A stretch of 8,141 bases of DNA from Bacillota bacterium (GCA_023409955.1 JAEYQQ010000178.1:1-8141); one strand, 5' to 3'; shown: positions 1 through 6,030, counted from the stretch's first letter. The notes: generated by a model from the sequence alone, not told the origin. Translations and numbers: made by a program.

Positions 1-8
1 AAGGTTGA

Positions 9-16
9 CACCTCCC
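9..16 (-). promoter_or_regulatory. Ribosome-binding site of a gene beginning at or just beyond the left edge
   Basis: On the minus strand the sequence GGGAGGTG stands eight bases before the window edge, the usual distance to a start codon. It lies about 235 bases downstream of the solute-binding-protein stop codon, on the same strand. In sugar ABC operons the next gene is normally a membrane permease, so a permease gene is the natural guess. None of its coding sequence is visible. Positions 17-199 hold no convincing gene in any frame. Confidence 0.35.
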
Positions 17-199
17 GGATGAAATGGATCCCAGCACGGTACTGCACAGGATCAGGTATGACGGATCTGCCGCCGGATCAACGAAGGCGAGCAACGGGAC
101 GGAAAACAGTTACCTCTGTCACTTGGCTGTATGTCTGATGAGATCTCCGCGAATATGCTCGGGATACACCGGAGCGGGAATGAGTAGCAAAGGAGCGCA

Positions 200-237
200 A
201 AGAATGAAACCCTCCCGCGGGGTGAGCCGCAGGAGGG
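200..237 (-). terminator. Intrinsic terminator after the solute-binding protein gene
   Basis: Read on the minus strand, CCCTCCTGCGG and CCGCGGGAGGG form an 11-bp stem (one T-G wobble) around a six-base loop, followed by the T-rich tail TTTCATTCTTT. It lies 15 bases past the stop codon at 253-255. A ribosome-binding site for another minus-strand gene follows at the window edge, so the hairpin may act as a partial terminator that keeps binding-protein transcript above that of downstream genes. That role is inferred from other ABC operons. Confidence 0.75.
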
Positions 238-252
238 AAATATGGTCAGGAC

Positions 253-1479
253 TTATTCAGCCATCAGCATTTCCATAGCGGCCTGTGCATTAGCCAGTTC
301 TGTAGCAACGTCAGCACCGTTCATGATGCTCTCCAGCATAGGATACAACACGTCGTTGGTGATGGCGGAGGAGGCGTCCACACCCTGCAAATAGGGGATA
401 CCATACTGCAACGCAGCGCTCATCTCGGTCAGCAGTTCATTGGCAGCGATTTCCGGATCTTCCTTAACGCTCTGTAGATAGGGGGGGAAGCCGTTTTTCA
501 CAGACCACTTCTTGCAGATTTCGGTGGTGTTCCAGAACTTCATGAACTCATAAGCAGCAGCCTTGGCTTCGTCGGAGACGCCGGCGGTGACTGCGAAGCC
601 GCAGCCGCCCAGGTCATAACCACGGCCGGCGGGTCCTTCAGGCAGCATATGCACGCTGAAATCCAAACCGTTGGTGATGCAACCATTGATGCACCAGGGA
701 CCATTGATGTACATGGCGACCTGACCTGCGAACAGAATGTTGTCGTAGTCAGCTCCGGTTGCACCCTGCGCGGAAACCTTAGCCTTCATGGCGTCCTGGA
801 TCTGGGTGAAGGTTTTCACGGCAGCTTCGCTGTTGATGCAGGGCTTGCCATTCTCGTCCACCAAACGGCCTCCGTTGCAGTACAGCAGGTTCACGAACAC
901 AGAGCTGGAGCTCACGGGGATGCCGAAGCCGGAAATGTTCTTTTCGGCGTTGGTCAGCTTCACAGCGTACTCGAATAGCTCATCCCAGGTGGCGGGGGCT
1001 TTTTCAGGATCCAGACCGGCCTGGCGGAACAGTTCCTTGTTAATGTACAGGTAGTGGCTGTTTACCTGCATGGGGATCATGTACTGATTGCCGCCCTCGG
1101 AGAACAGATTCCAGACGCTGTCAGGAATGGTGGAGCGGTCAAAACCTGTGGTGCTGAAGAAGTCGTCCACGGTCAACAGGCTGCCGGTGTTAACATAGGT
1201 CAGCAGCGCATCGTTGCCCAACAGGATCATTTCGGGCGCGGTGCCGGTAGCCAGAGCCGAGGGGAGTTTCTCATGAAAATTGCTCCAGGGAATAATGTCC
1301 ATGTTGATTGTTATACCCTTGTCGTTGGTGGCGTTGAATTCATCGACGATCTCCTTTAGGATCTCACCGTCAGAGCCGGTGACGCCGTTCCAGAAATTGA
1401 TCTCGATGTCGGCCTTTGCGGACGGCATCATGCCGAGCACCATGACGAGAAAAAGGATCAGGGCGGACAGTTTCCTCAT
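253..1479 (-). CDS. Extracellular sugar-type solute-binding protein of an ABC transporter
   Basis: This 408-residue protein has the length and layout of family 1 carbohydrate-binding proteins (MalE/UgpB-like). Residues 1-23 are a signal peptide: MRK, then a hydrophobic run, ending in the cleavage-type sequence SAKA before Asp24. The mature part opens with INFWNG and continues with hallmarks of the fold: a TGTAPEMI segment near residue 80, YINKELF and WDELFEYA in the middle, and AAAYEFMKFW towards the C-terminus. It should capture a sugar or oligosaccharide outside the membrane and deliver it to a permease pair. The start is supported by AAAGGAGG at 1488-1495, eight bases upstream. The gene has a consensus promoter with a LacI operator, and lies divergent from a LacI-family gene. 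There is no lipobox cysteine, which is unusual for a Gram-positive binding protein. The exact ligand cannot be read from the sequence. Confidence 0.93.
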   Translation of the reverse strand: MRKLSALILFLVMVLGMMPSAKADIEINFWNGVTGSDGEILKEIVDEFNATNDKGITINMDIIPWSNFHEKLPSALATGTAPEMILLGNDALLTYVNTGSLLTVDDFFSTTGFDRSTIPDSVWNLFSEGGNQYMIPMQVNSHYLYINKELFRQAGLDPEKAPATWDELFEYAVKLTNAEKNISGFGIPVSSSSVFVNLLYCNGGRLVDENGKPCINSEAAVKTFTQIQDAMKAKVSAQGATGADYDNILFAGQVAMYINGPWCINGCITNGLDFSVHMLPEGPAGRGYDLGGCGFAVTAGVSDEAKAAAYEFMKFWNTTEICKKWSVKNGFPPYLQSVKEDPEIAANELLTEMSAALQYGIPYLQGVDASSAITNDVLYPMLESIMNGADVATELANAQAAMEMLMAE

Positions 1480-1513
1480 ACCGGGTTCCTCCTTTATTGT
1501 GCAGCGTGAATGC

Positions 1514-1537
1514 CCATACTGTGATCCGATAGTATGG
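1514..1537. repeat. Inverted repeat in the leader of the solute-binding-protein mRNA
   Basis: CCATACT (1514-1520) and AGTATGG (1531-1537) form perfect 7-bp arms around ten bases. The site lies downstream of the -10 box at 1564-1569 and upstream of the ribosome-binding site, inside the expected 5' untranslated region. It could be an mRNA hairpin or a second protein-binding site. It does not resemble the two ACGTTTACA operators nearby. Confidence 0.4.
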
Positions 1538-1563
1538 AGCCAATCTGCTGCTTTGTTGTCGTC

Positions 1564-1592
1564 ATTATAGCACTGGTAAAATTCTATGTCAA
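1564..1592 (-). promoter_or_regulatory. Sigma-A promoter of the solute-binding protein gene
   Basis: On the minus strand a perfect TTGACA (1587-1592) is followed by a 17-base spacer and a perfect TATAAT (1564-1569). Transcription should start near 1557, giving a leader of roughly 75-80 bases. The -35 box is embedded in a LacI-type operator, so repressor binding would block polymerase directly. Confidence 0.85.
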
Positions 1593-1600
1593 CGTTTACA
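1587..1600. promoter_or_regulatory. LacI-family operator overlapping the transporter -35 box
   Basis: TGTCAACGTTTACA is a 14-bp palindrome centred on CG with a single mismatched pair, matching the general shape of LacI/CcpA-type operators. It contains the whole TTGACA of the minus-strand promoter. A related site lies 109 bp away in the promoter of the divergent regulator gene. I infer that it is bound by that regulator; a global CcpA-like protein is the alternative. Confidence 0.7.
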
Positions 1601-1691
1601 TGTATATAATGGCAAACAAAATTACCAGAATAACTGCCAATTAAGGGAAATTCGGATATGGGCAGCTTGCAATATATATGAAAAGAATAAC

Positions 1692-1720
1692 TTGATGAAT
1701 ACGTTTACATTATGTATAAT
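1692..1720 (+). promoter_or_regulatory. Promoter of the LacI-family regulator gene
   Basis: TTGATG (1692-1697), a 17-base spacer and TATAAT (1715-1720) form a good sigma-A promoter about 40 bases before the regulator start codon. The spacer holds the second operator, which suggests negative autoregulation. Confidence 0.75.
1696..1709. promoter_or_regulatory. Second LacI-type operator, inside the regulator's own promoter
   Basis: TGAATACGTTTACA shares its right half (ACGTTTACA) with the transporter operator, while its left half has two mismatches to a perfect palindrome. It sits between the -35 and -10 boxes of the regulator promoter, where binding would exclude polymerase. The weaker symmetry suggests lower affinity than the transporter site, so the regulator would hold its own level while repressing the transporter more tightly. 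This is inference from sequence alone. Confidence 0.6.
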
Positions 1721-1757
1721 GGATAAGCGGAAAACATATCGGAAATGAGGAGTTATG

Positions 1758-2795
1758 ATGAAGCGGCTTGTCACTATGCAGCAGATCGCTGATGAAGCCG
1801 GTGTTTCCACGGCGACTGTTTCCAGAGTGCTGACCGGTCAGGGGCTGGTTGGCGCGGCAACCCGTGAGCGAGTGCAGGCGCTGATCGATAAATATCACTA
1901 TACACCGAACTCTGTGGCCCGCAGTCTTGTCCGGAAACAATCCAACATGCTGGGTATGCTGGTACAGGATATCAGTAACCCCTATTTTTCCACCCTGTAT
2001 CTGGAGGCGGAGCGTTACGCCATTGAGCAGGGATATACTCTGCTGATTTCCAGTTCCCTCACCTTTGAGAGCGAGAAAATCGCACTGCAACGCATGCGGG
2101 AATGGCAGGTGGACGGCGTGATCATGATCTCCTCCAGCATTGACTGGACAGACCGGAATCCGCAGGTGCTAGACTGCATCCTCGCAATGCAGAAGAACGT
2201 CCCCATGGTTCTTATCAATGAGCCAATCGATGATTTTGATATTCCGTTCGTTGTAGCCAATAACTATCAGGGCTACAAAACTGCGATGGATCACCTGTTT
2301 TCGCTGGGTCACAGGGAAATCGCGTTTGCCGGCGGTATGAACAACAACACCACCATGCAGCTACGGCATGATGCTTATACGGATGCGTATCGGGCTCGTG
2401 GCTTGACGCCGGATCCTGTCATGACCAAAATGCTGGGGTATGGCCACGAAGACGGTAAACAGGCGATGATGCAGATACTATCATCGGCCAGAGTGCCGAC
2501 TGCTGTGCTCTGTGCCAATGACGTCACCGCAATGGGCGTGCTGAATGTATGCCGGACTCAACGGCTGGATATTCCCGGAGATATCTCTGTGGTCAGCTGC
2601 GACAATACATTCATCGCGGAAGCGTCCTGTCCAGGGCTGACCAGCATCGACGTGGCCCCAGGCGAACAGGGCGTGACGGCTATCCGGGAACTGATCGATC
2701 TGATCAGAGGTGAGGAGATCCCGCGGGTTACGTATGTGCCCAGCAATCTTGTGATCCGCGGCAGCACGGGGAAAGCCGTTAGACGAGATATCTGA
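1758..2795 (+). CDS. LacI-family transcriptional regulator
   Basis: A full-length LacI/PurR-type regulator of 345 residues. Residues 6-26 form the helix-turn-helix (MQQIADEAGVSTATVSRVL), followed by the hinge-helix sequence PNSVARSLV and the family junction NMLGMLVQDISNPYF that opens a type I periplasmic-binding-protein domain. Later signatures are GHREIAFAGG, AVLCANDVTAMG and ISVVSCDNTFIAEASCPGLTSI. It should bind DNA as a dimer and release it, or bind it, in response to a sugar ligand. An ATG at 1755 lies only two bases from the GAGGAG at 1747-1752, so I prefer the next codon, ATG 1758 (five-base spacing). The divergent transporter gene and the operators in both promoters identify it as the local regulator. 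The ligand is unknown. Confidence 0.95.
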   Translation: MKRLVTMQQIADEAGVSTATVSRVLTGQGLVGAATRERVQALIDKYHYTPNSVARSLVRKQSNMLGMLVQDISNPYFSTLYLEAERYAIEQGYTLLISSSLTFESEKIALQRMREWQVDGVIMISSSIDWTDRNPQVLDCILAMQKNVPMVLINEPIDDFDIPFVVANNYQGYKTAMDHLFSLGHREIAFAGGMNNNTTMQLRHDAYTDAYRARGLTPDPVMTKMLGYGHEDGKQAMMQILSSARVPTAVLCANDVTAMGVLNVCRTQRLDIPGDISVVSCDNTFIAEASCPGLTSIDVAPGEQGVTAIRELIDLIRGEEIPRVTYVPSNLVIRGSTGKAVRRDI

Positions 2796-2828
2796 CGTAG
2801 ATGCGAGGTATCGAATGAACGAACAACA

Positions 2829-2847
2829 CATGCTTTTGAGAAGCATG
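2829..2847. repeat. Short hairpin downstream of the regulator gene
   Basis: CATGCTT and AAGCATG form 7-bp arms around TTGAG, 33 bases past the regulator stop codon. No T-run follows immediately (the nearest is at 2873-2879), so it is a weak terminator at best. It may mark the 3' end of the transcript by Rho-dependent termination or processing. Confidence 0.35.
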
Positions 2848-2956
2848 ATCAAGCAATTCCCAATAAGAGGCGTTTTTTTAAGCCCAGCAGTGAATCGTAA
2901 GGTATATGTTATCACTGAACTCATGGGCATTCATACCTTAATCTACCTTCTTACGT

Positions 2957-2980
2957 AGAATATCCAGTAGATATTCTTTT
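2957..2980 (+). terminator. Possible intrinsic terminator between regulator and acetyltransferase genes
   Basis: AGAATATC (2957-2964) and GATATTCT (2970-2977) pair as an 8-bp AT-rich stem around CAGTA and run into TTTT. It could end transcription from the regulator gene, though it lies 160 bases downstream and the stem is weak. The surrounding 2796-3036 gap also carries widely spaced TAAGGTAT/ATACCTTA arms (2898-2905, 2933-2940) and no convincing gene. Confidence 0.35.
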
Positions 2981-3036
2981 GAGAAAACGGATACTCCGCT
3001 ACTTCAGCGCATCTTCATAGATATTTTTCCAAGTGT

Positions 3037-3558
3037 TCAGACGTTGTATGTATAAATGTTATGTAGAAATTTTTCTCCGTGGAATTCTTCAAAATATTGT
3101 TCACCGGTCTTTTTAAATCCTACTTTCTCTGCAGTCCTGATCGATGCAATATTATCTACAGAGATATGAGCATATATTACTTTGACCTTCATCACATAGA
3201 CTGCAAAGTTAATAATAGCTGTCAATACTTCGGATATATACCCTCTTCTCCAATACGATGGCTGCAGATCATAACCTATATCAACTTCAGCTTTTTCCCG
3301 ATTCCAGCAGTGAAAACCACACGTCCCTATTTTCTCGCTATTTTCTTTCAGAATAATAATCCATCTATGTTGATTCCTCGGATCACTTTCAAGATAAAAA
3401 TCAATCCATTTCTGTGCCTCTTCTTCACAACTGCATGGATTCGAATCATAAAGAAATTGATTCACTTCATCCGTTGAAAACTGTTTATGGAAAAATGCCG
3501 TATCCTCATAACCTATATTTTTTAAAATCAACCGCTGCGTTTCTAAATCTCTGAACAC
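3037..3558 (-). CDS. GNAT-family N-acetyltransferase, RimJ/RimL-like
   Basis: A 173-residue acetyltransferase of the usual GNAT length. The N-terminal strand LETQRLILKNI is typical of the RimJ/RimL (acetyltransf_3) group. The acetyl-CoA pyrophosphate-binding loop is QPSYWRRGYISE (residues 99-110), and the C-terminal motif is VDNIASIRTAEKVGFKKTG (134-152) with the conserved Asn and Ser. Members acetylate ribosomal-protein or other N-termini, antibiotics or small amines; the substrate cannot be assigned. The start is a GTG at 3556-3558, chosen because GGAGGAG (3564-3570) lies five bases upstream. The gene stands alone, with its own promoter, and is much more AT-rich than the sugar locus to its left, so it may be an acquired gene. 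Confidence 0.9.
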   Translation of the reverse strand: MFRDLETQRLILKNIGYEDTAFFHKQFSTDEVNQFLYDSNPCSCEEEAQKWIDFYLESDPRNQHRWIIILKENSEKIGTCGFHCWNREKAEVDIGYDLQPSYWRRGYISEVLTAIINFAVYVMKVKVIYAHISVDNIASIRTAEKVGFKKTGEQYFEEFHGEKFLHNIYTYNV

Positions 3559-3617
3559 TTCTGCTCCTCCGTATAATTCAGATTAGAGACTTTGCACCCC
3601 TTGCGTATTCTGCAAAT

Positions 3618-3640
3618 CATCACGAATGGTGGTCGTGGTG
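3618..3640. repeat. Hairpin in the acetyltransferase leader
   Basis: CATCACGA (3618-3625) and TCGTGGTG (3633-3640) pair over eight bases with one wobble around a seven-base loop. It lies between the predicted promoter and the acetyltransferase start, about 50 bases before the ribosome-binding site. It is too small to call a riboswitch. Confidence 0.3.
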
Positions 3641-3682
3641 TTATTAATCGTCTACATGCGTACACTTTACACATTATTATAT

Positions 3683-3710
3683 AATATAGCAAAACCATAA
3701 AATTTCGCAA
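3683..3710 (-). promoter_or_regulatory. Probable promoter of the acetyltransferase gene
   Basis: On the minus strand TTGCGA (3705-3710), a 16-base spacer and TATATT (3683-3688) give a reasonable sigma-A promoter in a very AT-rich patch. It implies a leader of about 115 bases. Overlapping TATAAT-like words a few bases downstream make the exact -10 uncertain. Confidence 0.45.
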
Positions 3711-3851
3711 TCAAAGGGAACCGTTCGTTAAGTTGAAAAACGGTATTTTCTTAGCAGTTCGATCATTTACACCCATTAGCAAAACGTAAGGGCTAATGAC
3801 AAAACGAAAGCCTTGTTGATTAAATGATTGCTTCTGGGCATAAAAAATATG

Positions 3852-3872
3852 CACCCACCGGGGAAGTGGGTG
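3852..3872. terminator. GC-rich hairpin, possible terminator
   Basis: CACCCAC (3852-3858) and GTGGGTG (3866-3872) are perfect 7-bp arms around CGGGGAA. The minus-strand exit passes into CATATTTTTTATG and the plus-strand exit into TATATTCTATTT, so either direction could terminate. The minus-strand T-run is the better one. It is a stable stem in an otherwise AT-rich gap. Confidence 0.45.
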
Positions 3873-3928
3873 TATATTCTATTTGGACAATTATGACCAC
3901 TATCTGCAGACTCTGGTGGAGAAATGCT

Positions 3929-3960
3929 CAGAAACTGCATTTTTATAGATGCATTTTCTG
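3929..3960. repeat. 12-bp imperfect inverted repeat
   Basis: CAGAAACTGCAT (3929-3940) and ATGCATTTTCTG (3949-3960) match in 11 of 12 positions as inverted copies around an eight-base loop. No T-run follows on either strand, so it is not an ordinary terminator. It may be part of a small structured RNA or a mobile-element end; no gene lies next to it. Confidence 0.45.
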
Positions 3961-4188
3961 TGTAGCTTTGGTTTTACATATAAACATAAGAAAAGGACTG
4001 AGACCTTGTATCAAAGCGTTAAGTAAAGCCTACTTCATATCGTGTGCCATTTGAAAACAAAATACCACTGGTCAATTTGATGCAAAGAATACAAGTGTTT
4101 ATATCATGAAAATTATTGTGACCGTTATCAATCCAGGCAGAGCAAGTTTATCCTTCGTTCTTTATGGATTCGTGATACCAAATAACGA

Positions 4189-4216
4189 TTGACAAAAAAC
4201 GCAGTAGCGTTACAAT
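4189..4216 (+). promoter_or_regulatory. Promoter with palindrome in the spacer, upstream of the SGNH hydrolase remnant
   Basis: TTGACA (4189-4194), a 16-base spacer and TACAAT (4211-4216) form a strong sigma-A-like promoter. The spacer carries AACGC-AGTA-GCGTT (4198-4211), a 5-bp-arm palindrome that could be an operator. An ATG at 4253 follows with a weak GAGGCG, but its frame stops after 17 codons at 4304-4306. The promoter may therefore be a leftover from the intact hydrolase gene, now separated from it by a frameshift or deletion. Confidence 0.5.
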
Positions 4217-4334
4217 AATGTATTACTACAACAAGAAACGCGAGGCGAAATAATGAAAACAAAAAAATCCACCCGAATAAAGACATTGCATATGCTTTAC
4301 CGATAAGGATAATAACAGATACTGTTACACCATC

Positions 4335-5081
4335 ATGGAGAGCGGAAAGGACGGAAGTATCGTCGTGTCGAAGGCAGAGATTAAAGAAACTCTTGAAAGC
4401 ACGCTCCCCGAAAAGTCTTCTTATAAGCTCCTTTTCATAGGCAACAGCGCAACCTACGTAAACGATATCCCCGCAAACCTCGCGGCGCTCTGTGCAAAGA
4501 AGGGCATCACCATCACCCAAAAGCAGATCGTTCCCGGCGGACGCACGCTTGAACAGCACGCAGACGACGCTTCGCTTTATACCGAAATCGCAAAGGGATA
4601 CGATGCTGTATTTATTCAGGAAAACGGTACAATGCTGACCAACGATGCAGGACGTCAAAAGAGTCTGGCGGCTATCGAAAAGATTGGCAAAGCGGTTCAT
4701 GAAAGCGGCGCAAAGTTCTACTTCTACGTAAGACCGCCTTACGGAAAGAATCTTGACGGCTATGTAAACTTCGACCAATGCAAGATTTTTGACGAACACT
4801 TCACCCCTGCAGCAGAGGAATTCGACGCTTCCTGCGTTTACGTTAACCGCGCATTCGCTTATGCAATCAAGAATTGCTATGCAAACCTGTGGGGCTCGGA
4901 TAACGCGCACACCAACATCCGCGGCGCATATCTTGCAGTCTGCACGTTCTATGCAACACTTTTCGGAAAGAGCGCAACCGAGCTTGATATTGCATACGGT
5001 CTTCCCGAAGCAGAAGCCAAGGAGCTTCAAAAAGCTGCAGACAAGATCGCACTCGAAGGCGTTATTCCCTGGGAAAACTGA
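4335..5081 (+). CDS. SGNH/GDSL-type hydrolase, probably 5'-truncated or frameshifted
   Basis: The 248-residue frame holds the blocks of an SGNH-fold esterase/hydrolase. Block I is KLLFIGNSAT with the nucleophile Ser38; a GG pair follows at 68-69; QEN is at 95-97; the catalytic pair DNAH lies at 189-192, followed by RGAYLAVCTFYA. Such enzymes remove acyl groups from polysaccharides or other esters, often outside the cell. The first ATG (4335) has no ribosome-binding site, and the same frame continues upstream, coding-like, to a stop at 4278-4280 without another ATG. A promoter and a weakly served ATG (4253) lie further up in a different frame. I conclude that the native N-terminus, probably with a signal peptide, was lost to a frameshift or deletion. 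The gene converges on the metallophosphoesterase remnant and shares its terminator. Family assignment is fairly secure; functionality is doubtful. Confidence 0.75.
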   Translation: MESGKDGSIVVSKAEIKETLESTLPEKSSYKLLFIGNSATYVNDIPANLAALCAKKGITITQKQIVPGGRTLEQHADDASLYTEIAKGYDAVFIQENGTMLTNDAGRQKSLAAIEKIGKAVHESGAKFYFYVRPPYGKNLDGYVNFDQCKIFDEHFTPAAEEFDASCVYVNRAFAYAIKNCYANLWGSDNAHTNIRGAYLAVCTFYATLFGKSATELDIAYGLPEAEAKELQKAADKIALEGVIPWEN

Positions 5082-5090
5082 TTATAATAC

Positions 5091-5120
5091 AAAAAAGACG
5101 GAATTTTCCGTCTATTTTGT
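5091..5120. terminator. Bidirectional intrinsic terminator between convergent genes
   Basis: AGACGGA (5096-5102) and TCCGTCT (5107-5113) form a stem with a four-base loop. On the plus strand it is followed by ATTTTGTTTT, serving the SGNH hydrolase gene. On the minus strand it is followed by a run of T, serving the metallophosphoesterase gene whose original stop codon is at 5126-5128. Its position fits the repaired minus-strand reading frame rather than the shifted stop at 5212. Confidence 0.85.
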
Positions 5121-5125
5121 TTTGC

Positions 5126-5730
5126 CTATTTAGCTGTTATCTTATTTTTACGCAGCTTAACGAACAATAGCACGCCTGTTATTAACGCTACCGCAGCGAT
5201 AACGCAAACGATCACGACCGTTTTGCCGCCCGATGCTTCATCGGATTTAAAATCCTAGCATCCGAAACGTCGGAGCCGGCTTCACTCTGATCCTCGGAAG
5301 GATTATCGGATTTACCGTTGTCTTTTATGGTGAAGCTGTCGAGAACGAAGCAGTTGACCTGCTTTGTCGTTACAATGAGGCTGTCATCCTTAACCGTCAC
5401 GGTCGTGTAAGCGGGCTGTGTCGGTGTGGGAGTCACGAGAATTGCCATTTCCTCTTCATATGTGGTGTCTCCTGCGGTATCATGGTTGAGTGCAGTCGAG
5501 CCGATGGTGGTGTAAACGGTACCTATTCCCTTTTCGATAGTTTCATCGACAGATTTGGTAACTATCTTGCCGTCCTTCATCGGATAGGTTCGGGTAACGC
5601 GGTGGGAGTGGCCTTGAATAACAAGGTCAACGTCGTAACCCTCGATAACGTCGTAAAGCCAAGGTCTGTCCTGACCTCCGCCCATACGGTGATATACCGG
5701 CTGGTGGAAGAGCATTATGGATGGTTTTAG
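5126..5730 (-). pseudogene. Metallophosphoesterase, C-terminal remnant (5' end lost, frameshifted near the anchor)
   Basis: The minus-strand frame from 5730 encodes the C-terminal part of a calcineurin-like phosphoesterase. It has MLFHQPVYH, with the metal-ligand histidine, then the diagnostic GHSH motif in LVIQGHSHRVTRTYP, then a Ser/Asp/Glu-rich linker. The conserved N-terminal motifs (DxH, GD, GNHE) are missing because sequence homologous to the family stops at about 5730, where a repeat array begins. The frame ends at a premature TGA (5212-5214). Shifting frame at about 5248 restores a hydrophobic segment VVIVCVIAAVALITGVLLFV followed by KLRKNK and a TAG at 5126-5128: a C-terminal membrane anchor. 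A one-base deletion near 5248 explains the break. The intact protein was probably a surface-anchored phosphatase or nucleotidase. An ORF from ATG 5715 to 5212 is open, but it is unlikely to be a real gene start. Confidence 0.85.
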
Positions 5731-5853
5731 TGGGGGTTTTACAATGAAACTATTCCTATGACAATGAAACTTTTATCGGCACAATGAAACTAACTCGGTC
5801 ACAATGAAACTTTCTCGCTCACAATACTAACCTAAAAGGAAAAGTTTCATTGT
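5731..5853. mobile_element. Insertion-sequence end with 20-bp-period repeats (IS21-like), no transposase
   Basis: ACAATGAAAC recurs at 5741, 5761, 5781 and 5801, exactly 20 bp apart, each followed by ten variable bases. A decayed fifth copy (ACAAT) is at 5821, and an inverted copy, AGTTTCATTGT, is at 5843-5853. The array is preceded by TGGGGG at 5731, the point where metallophosphoesterase homology stops. Multiple terminal repeats as transposase-binding sites and TG/CA termini are known features of IS21-family elements, which is the basis of the assignment. No istA/istB-like frame follows, so this is a solo end or an internally deleted copy; it probably extends somewhat beyond 5853. Iterons of a replication origin are the alternative, but no Rep gene is present. 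Confidence 0.5.
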
Positions 5854-5975
5854 GAGTGTGTTTCGGGAAGAAAAGGCTGCCGAATTAGGTGGTAAAAACA
5901 CACCGCTAAACTCATGATGAAACTTATCCAAAGAGAAAAACAGCCGAAAACTCTTGCAGGACAAGGCTTTTCTGC

Positions 5976-6027
5976 AAAAAGAAAGAACCACAACTACGAT
6001 ACCTACTGTATCACAATTGTGGTTCTT
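5976..6027 (-). terminator. Intrinsic terminator of the interrupted tRNA gene
   Basis: AAGAACCACAA (5983-5993) and TTGTGGTTCTT (6017-6027) form a perfect 11-bp stem, continued by GATAC/GTATC inside. On the minus strand the stem runs into TTCTTTTTG. It begins four bases after the CCA end of the tRNA fragment, as expected for the original tRNA terminator. It marks the sequence left of 6031 as native tRNA flank. Confidence 0.8.
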
Positions 6028-6030
6028 ATT

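Larger units (their letters stand above)
3711..4188. other. Gene-free gap with clustered hairpins
   Basis: No frame here shows a recognisable protein. The longest open frame (3824-4054, plus) lacks a ribosome-binding site and looks random. The gap is marked by inverted repeats: CATTAGC/GCTAATG (3774-3780, 3792-3798), interlocked with two direct copies of CAAAACG; GCATA/TATGC around AAAAA just before 3852; and the two hairpins listed separately. The density suggests a decayed element, a stack of terminators, or an untranslated RNA, but nothing here identifies which. Confidence 0.4.

Noticed and set aside
24..278. 84-aa plus-strand frame at the left edge
   Set aside because: It crosses the terminator and the end of the binding-protein gene in antisense and has no recognisable features.
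649..1359. Several 80-110-aa plus-strand frames within the solute-binding protein gene
   Set aside because: All are antisense to a strongly supported gene and have no motifs or ribosome-binding sites.
2816..2959. 47-aa plus-strand frame after the regulator gene
   Set aside because: Only a weak GAGG-like sequence precedes it, it contains a hairpin and no recognisable motif, and length is within chance expectation.
3824..4054. 76-aa plus-strand frame in the hairpin-rich gap
   Set aside because: No ribosome-binding site, its start region runs through two hairpins, composition is rich in rare residues (Trp, Cys), and no motif is recognised.
4128..5030. 300-aa minus-strand open frame opposite the SGNH hydrolase
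   Set aside because: It is cysteine- and valine-rich and without family motifs, and it lies antisense to a frame that carries the GNS and DxxH motifs. It is a shadow of that gene.
5741..5853. CRISPR array
   Set aside because: Repeats are about 10 bases with 10-base intervals, far shorter than CRISPR repeats and spacers, and there are no cas genes.
5741..5853. Plasmid iterons / replication origin
   Set aside because: The period fits iterons, but there is no Rep gene and no DnaA-box cluster, and the array begins exactly at a gene breakpoint with an inverted copy at the far end, which fits an insertion-sequence end better.
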